From assembly GCA_014904845.1 (NCBI GenBank), contig MU119234.1, forward strand, positions 248,001-312,000: a stretch of 64,000 nucleotides of DNA. Direction: 5' to 3'. Below, in pieces: positions 1-12,081 of the stretch (positions are counted from its first letter, which is position 1; every line of letters begins with the position of its first letter). The notes below the pieces were generated by a model that was given only the letters and a program-made list of their open reading frames with translations, did no database searches and was not told the DNA's origin. A program made the position numbers and the translations under genes. The stretch comes from Acephala macrosclerotiorum (lineage: Eukaryota; Ascomycota; Leotiomycetes; Helotiales; Mollisiaceae).

Positions 1-118
1 TCATTTCCTATCATTCAAGTCTCGTCCCCGATGTCAATGTTCCTTCGCTCTCATCATCATTCGTTTCTCATTGTGTCGTTTGTTGGGCTGCTGCTGTTGA
101 TCCCGGCCAAAGTCGCCC

Positions 119-2446
119 TCAGCGCTTGAACTCCGTCGCGCGATCAAGATTGAACGCAGCACTGATCAGAGCTAGATGACTGAAAGCTTGTGGTGTATTC
201 CCCAGCTGCTCACCTGATCTCGAGATCTCTTCTGAGAACATCCCTAAGTGATTCGAGAAGCTCAACATATTCTCGAAGACATTGACAGCTCGGGTAAGGT
301 ACTTTTTGTCGTACACACCGGCACGAGTCATTGCTTCAACGAGCCAGAAGGTACACATGCTGAAGGCACCTTCGCGGCCGCCAACACCATCTTCAGAACG
401 CTCGGTATCATAGCGATAGACCAGACCAGTCGACGTAAGACCTCCTTTATCCGGAGGCAAGAGGATACGGTCCATTGTTCGAAGAAACCGAGGATCATTG
501 GGCGAGATGAAAAACACTAGAGGGGCGATGAGGATCGAGGAGTCAAGATAGTCGCCGCTTTCATAGCTTTGAACGAAGCAGCGGATCTCACGACTGTAGC
601 CCTTCTCCATGATGTCTTCGTAAATTGTGTCGCGAATAGTCATCCACTTGTTGCGATTAGGGCATGGCAAACATCTCTTTTCGGCGAGGCGAAGCCCACG
701 ATCGAATGCTACCCAAAGCATGACCTTGGAGTAAGTGTAGTTCTGCTTTCTACTTCGGACCTCCCAGATGGACATGTCCGGTTCTTGCCAAATGGTCATT
801 ACATAGTCTGTCATTTGTCAGCTTGGATTCAATGATAATGGATTCGAACGCACCTAAAATCTCCCGTATCGCCACCCATTGCTCCCAAGTCACAGGCTTC
901 CCATATTTATTGTACAGGTAGATCCCGTCCATGAGCTCCCCATAGATGTCGAATTGCAGGTGGAAGGCAGCGCCATTACCGATTCGGACGGGTTTGCTGT
1001 CACGGTACCCAGAAAGATGGCTAAATTCTCATCAGTTCCGGATTTCGTAATCAACTCGCAGATACTTACTCAAACTCAATTTCCGGGATCTCGGTTTCCC
1101 CACGAATTGTGAACATGATGGGCAGTGCTCCTTCTGGCGATCTCGATTTTCTGAATCTCTCGCTGATAAAGTCCATGTAAGCATCGGCTTCTTCAACGAA
1201 CCCCATTCGAAGCAGGATGTAGATAGTGAAGCTAGAGTCACGGACCCAGCAGAATCGATAGTCCCAATTCCTAACACCTCCAATGTCCTCAGGAATGGAG
1301 AAAGTTGGTGCGGCAATAATAGCACCAGTTGGTTCGTAGGTCAGAAGCTTCAAGATTAACAAGCTTCTGTTGACAATTTCTCGCCAGCGTCCCTTGTATC
1401 TGCTCTTCGAGATCCAGTTAAACCAGAATGTCTGCGTGTCATGCTGCTGGGTGTCGAGTACTTCGGTTGTTACGTCTCGAGTAACATGGTTTGGGATATC
1501 GTCTCGTAGAACAAATGATATTGCCTGGCCCTCAAGAAGATGGATGTGCGCCACAACGCCATCTCCAAGCATACCTGCTTTCTTTTCTTTTCGGAACGTG
1601 ACTGCTGGACAAGAAGCGGTATGTTCTTCTCCATGGTCTATCGTAACATCGAGTTGTAAATTGACGTCTCCGCTGGAGAAGGTCACTGTCTTGCTGTCAA
1701 GGCATCCCGGTGGATGTTCCGGGAGAAGGATTGTGGTCGTATGCTTGGTTCGGGCGTAATTGAACGCTGGGAAGATTTCGACCTCTACAGAAAATATACT
1801 AGTCTGAGAAATATTATCTGCCAAAGATTGCAGAAATGGTGCTTACCCAGATCAACCTCTCCACGAATGCACTCAACCCTTCTCACCAACCATTTCTTCA
1901 ATTCGTCTTGTACTGTGACAGCTTCTCTGTAGGGCATCTGCTTTGGAGCTTTGGTGACAACACGACTATCCTTTGGACGTGGAAAGAAGTCCACTAAATC
2001 TACCACGCCTTCCTCGTGGATATATCTGGTCTGTAGGATATTGGAGGAAGGAAGGTATTGTTGCTTGGTTGTGTAGGTCTTGTTCTCGGGAGGAGTGATA
2101 CTGAAGTAGCCACCCTTGTCTTTGTCGAGAAGTCTGCAGAAGATGGATGGAGAGTCGAAGTCTGGCCTGTGGATATATCAGAAGTCTGCTGATATACTAG
2201 TAACTTTGGCAGAGCTGATGAAGTGCGTATAGCTTCATCGAGCCTGTGTAACCCTGAGCTTCACCGCTTGGGAGCTTCGAGCTACAGAAAGAAGTAAACA
2301 GTCGCTTACCAGCACATAAAATCAACACTTCCATCAATACCCACAAGAGCGCAAGTGCGCATGTTCCCAATCAACCCATAGTTCTCGATTGGCAGATACC
2401 CAGTTTGGTTCCGCCGACTTGTTTGGATACCAGCTGGAGCTCCCAT
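119..2446 (-). CDS. Glycoside hydrolase family 15 (trehalase/glucoamylase-like) enzyme
   Basis: Five exons on the minus strand: 2446-2310, 2166-1847, 1784-1070, 1020-854 and 807-119. All junctions are GT-AG and the frame is continuous, giving 675 aa. The start ATG at 2446 begins [17 protein letters not shown]; the N-terminal stretch [16 protein letters not shown] is typical of the trehalase-like N-terminal domain of GH15 proteins. The catalytic barrel carries [14 protein letters not shown], the GH15 (alpha/alpha)6 signature, followed by the helix [14 protein letters not shown]. The C-terminal part ([14 protein letters not shown]) is the usual GH15 end. There is no signal peptide, so it is probably intracellular. 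Members hydrolyse alpha-glucosidic substrates such as trehalose or glucan ends; the substrate cannot be told from this sequence. It ends about 120 bases from the window edge and shares no operon-like context. Confidence 0.9.
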
Positions 2447-4335
2447 CTTGCAAGGGTAGCTTCGATACTTTGGAGCTTCGAGATGGTAGGAAAGACAGTT
2501 CGGGGATGAGTTGATTGTGTAAATTAAAGATTTATTTAAAAGTCTGAGCTGAAGAGGCTACAAGACAAGAAGGATTCGCTGGTCAGTTGCATTAAAAGGA
2601 GCTCTTTGTCAGCGAGAGGCGTTTCCAAGGGAGCTTCGCGGACCATTGAGAGGGGAGTTTGAAGGTCACGATAGTGCATCTAGACCGGAAAGAGCGGCCG
2701 CTCGCGTTCTGCTGCTCTTCACCGCCTTCTACCTACATCATTGCATACAAACTTTATCATCAAGTGATCTAAAAGTGATAATGAGTGATTATTCATGTTC
2801 ATTGCTCAAATGAAAGGGCTCGTGGGAGGATGATAGGAAATGAAGTTCGTTTTTCCGGGCAAAACAAGGGTGGCATGGCTGCATGAATTTTCTGCAGTGT
2901 GACCCCTCTTCTAATCTATCTATGGCTGCAACCCCGCGGGCTTAATGTCGCAGGGATGAAGCGACTGAAGTGGCCTTTTGGGATGTAGAGATACAATGTC
3001 GGTGGTCATTGTTTGTGGAGATGCTTTGCCTTGACTCTCGAGACAGTAGCAAGAACTGTTACAATTCACAACTAAGTGGCTCTTTTTGGAAATTTCTATG
3101 GATTTTGATGTCTACCCTTTTCCTTATTTGCAGGTTAACCTGGCCTGCAAATCTGCTTCAAAGCAAAAAAGAACACATTAGAAAGTTCCTGTCTATTATA
3201 TCCTTTCGAGTCTTTATTATCGGGTTTCCACTTGCTCAGTTGCTAGAAAATTTCCCATTCGTCTGCTGGAGACCTTGTCCACAAGATCAAGAGAGAACTC
3301 CTGTCAGAGGGGCTTTAGTCACATGGTATCAACTCCTCCTATGTACTTCCCTCCAGAATGTTGTTTCCATTGTTGTCTACGTTCGAATTGAGTAAATGAA
3401 GAATTTTATTTCATTTCAGAAATAATGTTGGTCACGATTCGAGGGTAGATGGTAGCTGAGATATAGAAAGGAGATCCGCAAAAGCTAGACAACACGTACT
3501 GTCAATGAGACAAAATTGCCTTATAAATATAATTCTCGCATTCCATTTACAAAAGGAGAACGGCAGGGTAAGATAATGGATTTATGAATTGACATATATG
3601 ATAAGAAGAAAACGTAGCATGCTGAGCCGCGTAGAGAGAAGCTAAGCAAAGGGTACGGAAGAACGACGAAAGAAAGGCATGAGACTCGACTACTTGACGC
3701 CAAGTAACTCGCAAAATGCTCACCATTAGTATATCGCCATCCTTAAGAGGCTAATAAATTGTCATTTTGAGCCTTACCTCGTTAGACGTTGGCTACGTAG
3801 GGGTCATTGAGACTTCTTCCATGTTCAGAGGCAGTAGAGAACATTATCACGACCGAAGAATCAAAGATTGTGTTCCAGGAAGAGACATACGTTGCCATGT
3901 CAATCTTGATTAGAACAAAATAAACATTAAATTCCTATGATGATTCTCTCGCCAACTCACGGCAGTGAAAATACTTTTACCAAGGATGCCACATCACTGC
4001 CGACGCAATTTACAGGGTGCAACCGGTCCGCCGGCAGGGGTTTCGGGCCCAAATCCTGCGCCAACATTGCCGAAGCCAAGTTAGGACCTTGAACCCTCAC
4101 TCTCGCTGCACAACAACGACAGCGCATCAACAATCTCATCTCGACCCTCGATGCATGCGTCTACACTTCAGGTTCTTCCATGAAACGACCTCGACACTGC
4201 CGCCAAGAATTCCCACTCCAGGGCGACCGCTTCGCGTTTCGATCGACACCATTTCCCCCCTGGTGCTCAGACGACGCCCACAAAGCGGATCCCCATCTCC
4301 CGCTAGTGTATTGACCGCTGGCCTCCAATGTAGTC
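2447..4335. other. Intergenic region, divergent promoter zone
   Basis: This interval separates the GH15 gene (minus) from the SLC35-like transporter (plus). A 141-codon plus-strand ORF at 2970-3395 resembles no family and has no intron or promoter logic. The last 300 bases before 4336 are the likely leader of the transporter gene. I see no other gene. Confidence 0.5.
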
Positions 4336-6276
4336 ATGGTCGTCGATGATGCAGAGCTCTCTTCCTCCTCAAAACACCGACCTTCGCGCTCACGATCCAT
4401 CTCTCCCTCTGCCTTCCCACAACCTACGCTGACACGCTTACCCTCAACCTCCGACCTCTCCGTGCGATCGAGTGACGATTTATGGGCTCCTGGTGCGGCG
4501 GTGGCTTTAGCAGGAATACATTCCCCAGAAGTTAGAATGGACTCGGGGCATAGGAGGAGGAGGAGTAGTTTGATAAATCCGTTGAATGGATCTGCGAAGG
4601 GAAAGGCGAGAAGGAGCAGTCCGACAAAGAGGAGAGATAGTCTGCACGAGGACCCCAGGCTGGAGAGGGCTTCGGACGAAAGCACAAGTGAGGATATGGA
4701 GCTGGACCAATTATCCGATGATGGTCTACAGGATGACGAGGAAACGGGATTGACAGGGAAAGATAAAGATAAGAGGAAACGAAGGCGCCGGCAGAACACA
4801 TTGATGGACCACAGAGTGGCAGCAGATATCAAGATTACAGAAGAGGAGAAAAAGGAGGCAGACAAATCCGTGGTGAAGAACCTGCTGCTCAACGGAATGC
4901 TGATAGGGCTTTGGTACATTTTCTCGCTGTCAATATCTATTGTATGCTTCCTCCCTAAACTGGGCGATCCTCTGCTAACTCGATTACAGTACAATAAGTG
5001 GATGTTCGACCCAGAACACCTCAACTTCCACTTCCCATTATTTACGACCTGCTTTCACATGCTAGTCCAATTTTCTCTGTCATCCCTCGTCCTCTTGATT
5101 TTCCCACAACTACGTCCACGATATGACTCCCTCACGAATCCACATAATACCCACGTCGCAGATGCAGACCAATTGCAGCATATGGAGGAGTCCAAGAAAC
5201 CATTGATGACAAAGACATTTTATTTTACACGCATTGGGCCCTGCGGAATGGCCACAGGATTGGACATTGGGCTTGGAAACATGAGCTTGAAGTTTATCAC
5301 CTTGACATTTTACAGTCCGTTGCCATACTCCTGCCTCGTGTATCACAGCTAACATACTGCAGCAATGTGCAAATCTTCATCACTAGCCTTCGTCCTCCTC
5401 TTCGCATTCGTTTTCCAACTCGAATCACCTTCCTGGCGCCTCGTCGGAATCATAGCAACCATGACGGCTGGTGTAATCATGATGGTAGCCGGTGAAGTGG
5501 CCTTCAGCGCTCTTGGCTTCATCCTCGTCATCTCAGCCGCCTTCTTCTCTGGCTTCCGTTGGGCACTTACCCAAATTCTTCTCCTCCGAAACCCTGCAAC
5601 CGCCAACCCCTTCTCCTCGATATTCTACCTTGCTCCAATTATGTTTTTCTCTCTGTTCCTAATCGCCATCCCCGTGGAAGGGTTTCCAGCCCTTTTCGAA
5701 GGCATTCACATCCTCGTCGAGCAAAAAGGCCCGTTCCTTGGACCAGCTTTACTACTCTTCCCCGGCTCCATCGCTTTCTGCATGACAGCCTCCGAATTCG
5801 CTCTGCTTAAGCGAACCTCCGTTGTGACCCTCTCCATCGCCGGGATCTTCAAAGAAGTCGTCACGATCTCGGCAGCAGGGATCGTATTCGGCGACAACCT
5901 CACTCCAATCAACATTTCCGGTCTCTTTGTCACAATTGGTGCTATTGCGGCATATAACTACATCAAGATCACGAAGATGAGAGCCGAGGCGCAAAAGGAA
6001 GCTCATCAGCATCACCTGATTGCTCAGAGAGAGGAGGATGAAGATGGAGATGACGAGGAGAGCGAGTTGGATGTGGATTGGAACACAGTTGAGGGGACGT
6101 ATGTCACTATGGACGGAGACATCCTACCAAATCCTGATGCGTTCAAGATCAAGAATCAGAAGAAGAAAGGAGAGAGTTCAAACGCAGAGATGAACGCTCT
6201 GGGGAGGACGAGCGTTGAGCCCAGTAAGGCTGATATTGCTACTTTAGCGGCGAGCAAGAAGGAGCTCAGTGATTGA
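4336..6276 (+). CDS. Triose-phosphate/nucleotide-sugar transporter family protein (SLC35C2-like)
   Basis: Three exons: 4336-4941, 4990-5314 and 5363-6276, with two 48-nt introns (GTATGC...ACAG and GTCCGT...GCAG), giving 614 aa. The first intron is in frame and stop-free, so a naive ORF reads straight through it. Splicing restores ISIYNKWMF and LTFYTMCKSSS, hallmarks of the TPT/DMT fold. The first about 170 residues are hydrophilic and Ser/Arg/acidic rich (cytosolic tail). About ten hydrophobic segments follow, then an acidic C-terminal tail (EEDEDGDDEESE). Family members move nucleotide sugars or phosphorylated sugars across Golgi/ER membranes; the substrate is not evident. The closest named family I recognise is SLC35C2/YMD8-like. 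Confidence 0.88.
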
Positions 6277-7538
6277 TCTCCAGCTGGGAGGGTTCGAATT
6301 GTTCATGTACAATATGCTGTATAGATCTGCACATGGAAGATTGGGATAATGGTGAGGAGTTATACCCGGTGGCGTTTGCGAACGTGTAGTCTTGGAAGAC
6401 TATAATGGTGGGGTATATATCGGGTGCATCAATGGATATTGTGGCATATGGCCCATGGTTCGCATCCTTTTCCGCCCTCTCATCTAACTAGAAGTCTTCA
6501 TGCTGTTGCTCCTGTGCTTGATAGTTCGGCAAGTGCCTTCATTCACCCGAAAATTGTGACAATGGTTTCCTTTCGTTTTTTTTTCTGCGTGCGTCTGGTG
6601 GCGGTCATTTCGTTTCTGCCGCTGCTCGTTGTAGTGTGTTGCTTTGCGAATTATTCCATGGGGTGAAGTTCGAAGGAAAGTAAAAATGAGATCCAATGTT
6701 CTTTCTGCCGATGCGCTTGGGAAGATGAAGTAGAAAAGAAGAGGATCCTTGGAATGTTCGTCCTACCACCACCAGCACCGCTGTCCTCGCCATACACAGC
6801 ATCGAAGCAGCACCCACGAACCTTCTATTCGGATACCCTCCCACAGGAGGACCTAACACCAACAGAGCCGCTCAATGAACAACCAACCACAAGACTACAT
6901 GTTGTTGAGCACTCGGTGTGCATGGGAAGTTCGTGTTCGTCATGCTCGAAGAGAGCCAATCATTCAGCGGTTGCCTGCACGCCACGTAGCACAGCCACAC
7001 AGCCACACCCGGTTTCCTCCAATGACGAAACGCATGGATTTGGGGAGGAACACCATCTGGTATGCGATAAATCTCAACAGTTGGAACATGGCTGGTGGAC
7101 CAATCTGTTCTTCCAGGCCCCCCTTTTGTCACCGATGAATTGTTTTCTGCAGTTCCGACGGTGCCAACAGCCACTAAGAGCAGTCAGTTCTCGGCCGTCG
7201 GTCAGTCCTGCGCTTCCGATTGTACCTCATTGGTCAATCACCTATCAAGAATCGGAAACCTTCTCTGCATCGTTACGATATAGTAATAAAGATTTTCCCG
7301 TTCATAATTTCTTGTTTCTTGTCTCCAAGCTCTCCGCAACAAATGCAAAATCTCGTCATCTCTGCCCTCAATGCCTTCCTCTCCAAAGAGCTACGATCGA
7401 AGGCGATCTGTGCTTCCTGCTCCGCTAGCACGCGAAATCTCTTCGTCGACACCAAATCCCACTACTCTAGCGTCTCACTTCAAACATCCAAGACTAGGGG
7501 AAATTTGTAGTCGAGGCTACCAATACTCGCCATCCAAC
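6277..7538. other. Intergenic region upstream of YGQ-peptide gene 1
   Basis: This holds the 3' end of the transporter gene and the upstream region of the first small peptide gene. Several overlapping ORFs occur on both strands (for example 6754-7428), but none resembles a family or shows intron signals. CT-rich stretches close to 7300 fit a fungal promoter or leader. Confidence 0.4.
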
Positions 7539-7725
7539 ATGCCAACGCCTTCAACCAACTTCATTCCAATCCTTCCCAGGCCAACGACGCTGTCAGTACA
7601 GCCTTCAATACACCCAACCTCTGCTTCACCTTCTGTTCATCCTATGGATCCCTGTATGTGCTACCTCTTCCCGACTTCTTCTGCGTTGGTGCAGTAGCTA
7701 ATTGTTTTCAGTCTATGGCCAGTAA
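7539..7725 (+). CDS. Small Ser/Thr/Pro-rich peptide with C-terminal YGQ (copy 1)
   Basis: Two exons, 7539-7653 and 7712-7725, give 42 aa ending VHPMDPFYGQ and TAA. The 58-nt intron has GTATGT, a GCTAAT branch-like site and TTTTCAG. I called it by comparison with two similar loci at 9816 and 10853. All three have an MP start, a Ser/Thr/Pro-rich body, HPxD, then a phase-1 intron 57-59 nt long placed so that exon 2 codes only [FS]YGQ-stop. The stop differs in each (TAA, TAG, TGA), which argues that selection holds the peptide end rather than a copied DNA block. There is no signal peptide, dibasic site, Cys or CAAX box. Function unknown. Too short for routine ORF calling. Confidence 0.6.
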
Positions 7726-9118
7726 GCTGGGGTACAATGCTCTCTGGTGTGCGAGCACAGACTTCTCTCTCTTCTTCGAATACAGCATGATTGGGGCCGT
7801 CTATGTAGCCCCTATTCCATATGTGGATGTATGGTTAAGGCCTACTTCAAAAGACGGTCTGGGCCTCTGTTCCCGAGGACTGTATGATAGGATTTGGCGT
7901 TTGGGGTTCCATATATCACCATCCTGATATTGGTTGAGCGTGATCTCCGACTTTATTTCTACTTTCTTACAGCCGATTTTCAGCACCTGTGAAAACTTCT
8001 GCCCCTATCTCGTGCCTTTCCGGGCTTCCCATATTTGTCTGGCAAGCACATTGTTACTGCTTTCCCTAGTGTTCTGGCTCCTGTTCCTAGATTTGCCTGT
8101 TTATATGGCTATCGTTAGCCGCCATGTCTTTTTTTTTTTTTTTTTGCCTATACCAGTAGCTCATACCGCTTTGTCAACAGCCAGAAATGCTTAGTTGCAA
8201 GGCAGACCAAATACGGACCTCTCGGGGCCATGAAAGATGTAGCCGATGAGGAGGCTATGTTGGAGTTGGACACTGAATAGCTCGATAACGATAAGGCGTG
8301 AGGACCGATTGATAGCGACAAGATATAATGAGGGTCCAGTCTCTAACCAGACCCTGCCAGACATTCGATGTTTGGCGAGCTGCACGAGACCCGAAATGCA
8401 TCCTCCACTTAGTCAGATTCGAGGTGCTTCCTGCCATAATACAAGCCCTTAACATCTCACTAGCCTGCGTTATGAACACAACATTGTAAGAGCAGATCAT
8501 GCTAGACTCCTTCACGAAGCTGTTGTGTTGGTGGTGACGCTCGGGGTGCGTCCTGTCGTAAGACAAGACTGCGATAGTCTATTAGTCTGCTTTATTACCA
8601 GACACCTCACATCGCATCTACCTGGAGATGAAGTCTCTGTGCGTCTTCCACAACAGTCGTGGACTTTGGGATTGTGGCACGTGTCCAAACCGCATGGCTA
8701 TGCACGGACCCATTGGATAGGCTCAGGTTGATTGCGGCGACTTGCTAGCCGCATTTGACTGGCCTGTGAACTTTGTCCAAACAGCTCAGGCTCTGAATCC
8801 GCGCACCCGCAGAGTTCTGCGCAGGCCCCAGCCCTGTAACCAGACATCCACCCAACCATCCAGACCCGGACCAGCCCGCTCCAATGACCCCCTGTTTGGA
8901 GCGCGGCCACCCCATGCCTGTGTGCTCTTTCGAGATTTACCCTGGCAGCACTCTCCACTGGCTGGCCCTGGAGTTTGGCACTCAACGTCTTTTGATGTCC
9001 CCTTCGGTTCCCTAATTAATGATCGCCATCATTAGGCACCGGGGTTAACGCCTGTTCTTGCCGGCTTCCTGCTAATAGCGATCACGCGCCAGCCACTTTG
9101 ACTCGTTCTAGACGTGTG
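7726..9118. other. Intergenic region, no recognised gene
   Basis: It contains a poly-T run near 8131-8145 and scattered short ORFs on both strands with no recognisable family. Nothing else is supported here. Confidence 0.4.
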
Positions 9119-9284
9119 TACGAAGTACAGGCCCTTTTAATTGTTAGAACATCGCCACCCAGATTATCCAATTGCAGACCCAAAAGAGATATTCTGGACA
9201 GGTGATTGGGCAGATTACTCGGATTTTCGACAGAATTTGGACGTATCTGTTCTCGCGTAACAATTAAAAAGCCCTGTACTTCGT
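9119..9284. mobile_element. MITE, Tc1/mariner-like, TA-flanked
   Basis: The element at 9121-9282 (162 bp) begins CGAAGTACAGGCCCTTTTAA and ends with the near-perfect inverted copy TTAAAAAGCCCTGTACTTCG. The arms pair over about 26 bases with two or three mismatches. It is flanked on each side by TA (9119-9120 and 9283-9284), the expected Tc1/mariner target duplication. It is too short to code for a transposase, so it must be non-autonomous. It lies between YGQ-peptide copies 1 and 2. Confidence 0.8.
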
Positions 9285-9815
9285 AGTCGGTGGAAGAAGT
9301 GACGCATTGCCGTTCGAGAGGGGAAGCTAACAGTACTTGAGTGCCTTCCGAGAAACGCCCCCAACTTCGGCTACATGACATAGGCTTAGCGCCATCTCGA
9401 TGAAACTTCTTCCTTTGTTCTATCGGCCGATTTCAAGCTGGGATCCGATAAACATCAGCAACATCAGCAACATCAGCAACATCAGCAACATCAGCAATAT
9501 TAGCAGCAGCCGAGAGCGAGATACACTTTCTCCCACAGCCATGGGTGGAATGACGAGCCAACACATGGCACCAATCCTCACTTTATTCTCTTCTCTTGTC
9601 ACCGATGGCCTGCCTTGCCTGCTGGAACTTCAATTGCTTTCCGCATGCCCTGTGTTAGTATAAAGCTGGGCATTCGGTCGCTGGTTAAATCTCTTTTCCT
9701 TTCTGTTTTGCACAGTAGCTGCCAACACTTCTGGAAATCACAGTCGCAATTCGGACCTCAAATTCAAATCCTCAATCAAGTTTCCTGCCCCACATACCTC
9801 CACATCCACATCAAG
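9285..9815. other. Upstream region of YGQ-peptide gene 2
   Basis: It contains a 9-bp tandem repeat at 9451-9504 and, nearer the gene, TATAAAG at 9659-9665 followed by a pyrimidine- and CA-rich stretch leading to the ATG at 9816. This looks like an ordinary fungal promoter and leader. Confidence 0.45.
9451..9504. repeat. 9-bp tandem repeat (AACATCAGC)
   Basis: Five perfect units of AACATCAGC are followed by one diverged unit (AATATTAGC). It is upstream of YGQ-peptide gene 2, in no supported gene. Confidence 0.9.
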
Positions 9816-9971
9816 ATGCCTGCATTATCTGCACCTCTACACGAACCTTCTGTACCTACTACCTCTACCAAGCCCGTGGGTCCGCACCCTCTTGATACTT
9901 GTATGCATCTCATCTGTCACGATCCGTCCCTTTTGCGCAGCTGCTGAAATGAACAAGTCTATGGACAGTAG
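9816..9971 (+). CDS. Small Ser/Thr/Pro-rich peptide with C-terminal YGQ (copy 2)
   Basis: Exons 9816-9900 and 9958-9971 give 32 aa ending PHPLDTFYGQ and TAG. The 57-nt intron runs GTATGC...AACAAG with a GCTGAA branch-like site. A TATA box lies at 9659-9665 and a CA/CT-rich leader ends CATCAAG before the ATG. The intron sits at the same codon and phase as in copies 1 and 3, and exon 2 again codes only FYGQ. An earlier AG at 9939-9940 would give a 40-nt intron and lose the shared end, so I rejected it. The body includes TTSTKPVGP, faintly like the N-termini of ascomycete a-type pheromone precursors, but no CAAX box is present. Function unknown. Confidence 0.65.
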
Positions 9972-10852
9972 TCCCACTCAGCACAGCAAAGTTTGAATTA
10001 TGGTTGGATGCGAAGCGTATACACTGGTAGTTGGATTCTTGGGGGAAGCTATATGATTTCTGAATAATTCTCCGAATAGATAAAAGTATTATGGAATGAT
10101 GAATACTATGAAATTTCAGTCTGCGTCCTCGTCGTATCGTGTTCTATTTTGCAAATGCATACGTGCAGAAACATCCAAAGTTCCTTAGTTGGCGGATTGC
10201 CATATCGTCCGAAATTCATAGAATTCATAATCTGCCCTCACTTCACCAGATATAACGAAACCTGCATTTGAGATTTGCTATCCACCGAGCTGTGGAATCT
10301 GACTTTGGTGGGACAAAGCTAGAATCTTCCTCATTTGCTGCAAGGCAAGTCGGTGTGATCCGCAGAACTTTCAGCTTCAGTTCCTCCAGCCGAGGGCAAA
10401 TCAGGGGCATCACGGGATATCTCTTTTTTGAACGACATGTCTCTTCCTATGCGAGCTGTAGTCACGAGAAATGGCATTGATTGGAAGTTGGTCAAAGTCT
10501 CCAATCGTGGGTTGAGATCTGGTTTTGATCTTGGCCGAATCGGTATTTTGAATGTCTTCACCCAAGCTGGGCGTTGAAAACTCCCGAGTACTTCTATTGG
10601 CTGCTTCAATGGTCAATCGTTTAGCTTGTAATGGCCCAATGGGAGTCAAATATATAGAAATAAAGATTTCAGATAACGAAAAGGCGTTGAGTTCTCCTCC
10701 AGGATAATGGGGTATATATGGTTGGCATTCTGTTTCTCCCAGCTGATGAATATTCCTCATTCTTTTCCACCTTCCACCATTGAAAAAGTCCCACTACAAA
10801 AACGGCGGTTTGAAATCAGTAACCACTCAATCGAGTCGAGATATTTCGCAGC
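9972..10852. other. Region between YGQ-peptide genes 2 and 3
   Basis: It holds the 3' part of copy 2 and the promoter of copy 3, with a TATA-like GTATATATGG near 10710 about 140 bases before the ATG. No further gene is supported. Confidence 0.4.
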
Positions 10853-11034
10853 ATGCCTTCGAACTTTGTTTCAATTGCTCTCAACCCGATCGCGGCTTCC
10901 TCTAGGCCCGCGACTGTCTCAGTCTCTCCCCAGACTATTGACCCTCATCCTCGAGATACTTGTATGTATCTCCTTTGACTCTATCTGCTTTGCTTCTACA
11001 CGATTGTTAATGCCTTGTAGCCTATGGACAGTGA
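10853..11034 (+). CDS. Small Ser/Pro-rich peptide with C-terminal YGQ (copy 3)
   Basis: Exons 10853-10961 and 11021-11034 give 40 aa ending PHPRDTSYGQ and TGA. The 59-nt intron runs GTATGT...CTTGTAG. Placement, phase and length match copies 1 and 2. Outside HPxDT and YGQ there is almost no similarity at DNA or protein level, so this is an old paralogue rather than a fresh duplicate. Exon 2 is open in other frames for up to 30 codons, which leaves some room for a different gene model. The shared YGQ-stop in three loci with three different stop codons favours the model given. Function unknown. Confidence 0.6.
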
Positions 11035-12081
11035 CACTTCGAGCATATACACTCCAACACTCGTCGAATCCTTCAGTCTTGAAACATTACGTAGGCATAA
11101 AGAAGACGTTCTGATATGTAGTTAGAAGAGTGATTCGTTTGTGATAAGAGAGGCAATTCAGTTCTTGTAGACTCAGGGATATGAGGAGAATCTAGATTTA
11201 CATTTAGCATTGAATAGCATTCGCGACTTCCTCGACTTCTGCTCCTGATATGTTGCCACCCGTGCATCTCCTTCTTCAGGGTAAATTAAGTTTTGAACCC
11301 TATCATGCTGTTCCCACTGCCTCGCCGTTCATTGTTGCCGCAACGTCCTTCGCGATGCTTACCGACACTGCGAGGGTTTCCCGTATTACACTCGTGATGA
11401 CCAAATGCGAGCATCTCATGGGGCTCGGCAACGAGATCTCAACATTGATTGGACTCTTGACCGAGACTTTGTTCTTACTGTACAACAAACTTGCCGTATG
11501 TGTGATGTTGCTGCACGCATATTTTGGCTACGCCAAACTTGGGCGATAGAGGGTGCTGAAGACTAGGTTCCATTGACCTGCTGAGAAGCCACAGAGCATT
11601 CCATTCGTCTGAGACCATAGAGGGCTTGATAACGGACTCGTGTCCGCATCGCTGGTGACAGGCAGGATTCTATCATTCTAGTCAAGCTCGCTACTGGAAC
11701 GAGTAAGGTCTATGCAATTTCTTGCATGGCTGGTGCATTTTGCCCAACACGTCGTTATGGCATTTTTCTCTTTTCTTCAAATAATAATCATTGAATTTTA
11801 GGAATCAGTATGTGGTCCTAACTTGCATGAAACATGGGAAGCACTAAAGACTGGCAATAGCAATGTATCGGCTCCTAGAAACCTTACTTCTAGATTTATA
11901 TGTCTTGATCCCGATTCGTCGCTGAAACCCTTCATGGAATGAGAAAATCAAAGTACTTCAAATGTACAAAACTAGCATTGCGAATAGATGATGTAACGAG
12001 TAAGGCCACGTGCCTTAAATTAAGGATTCAAAAACTTCTTGCTAGGGGCTGAGGCTATTCTGCTGAATAATACATATCGAC
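11035..12081. other. Intergenic region, no recognised gene
   Basis: Between about 11290 and 11510 two plus-strand frames are open together, one reading as a soluble-protein-like stretch (DAYRHCEGFPYY). I could not tie it to a family or find exons around it; it may be a relic or chance. Nothing else is seen. Confidence 0.3.

Noticed and set aside
2970..3395. 141-codon ORF upstream of the transporter
   Set aside because: No family resemblance, no intron signals, and it lies in a divergent promoter.
9816..9971. YGQ peptides as a-type mating pheromone precursors
   Set aside because: Size, MP start and Ser/Thr/Lys/Pro stretch recall a-type pheromone precursors, but none of the three has a C-terminal CAAX Cys in any splice choice.
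11290..11510. Double-open region as a fourth peptide gene or an enzyme fragment
   Set aside because: It lacks the HPxD and YGQ pattern, and no exon chain or family could be found.
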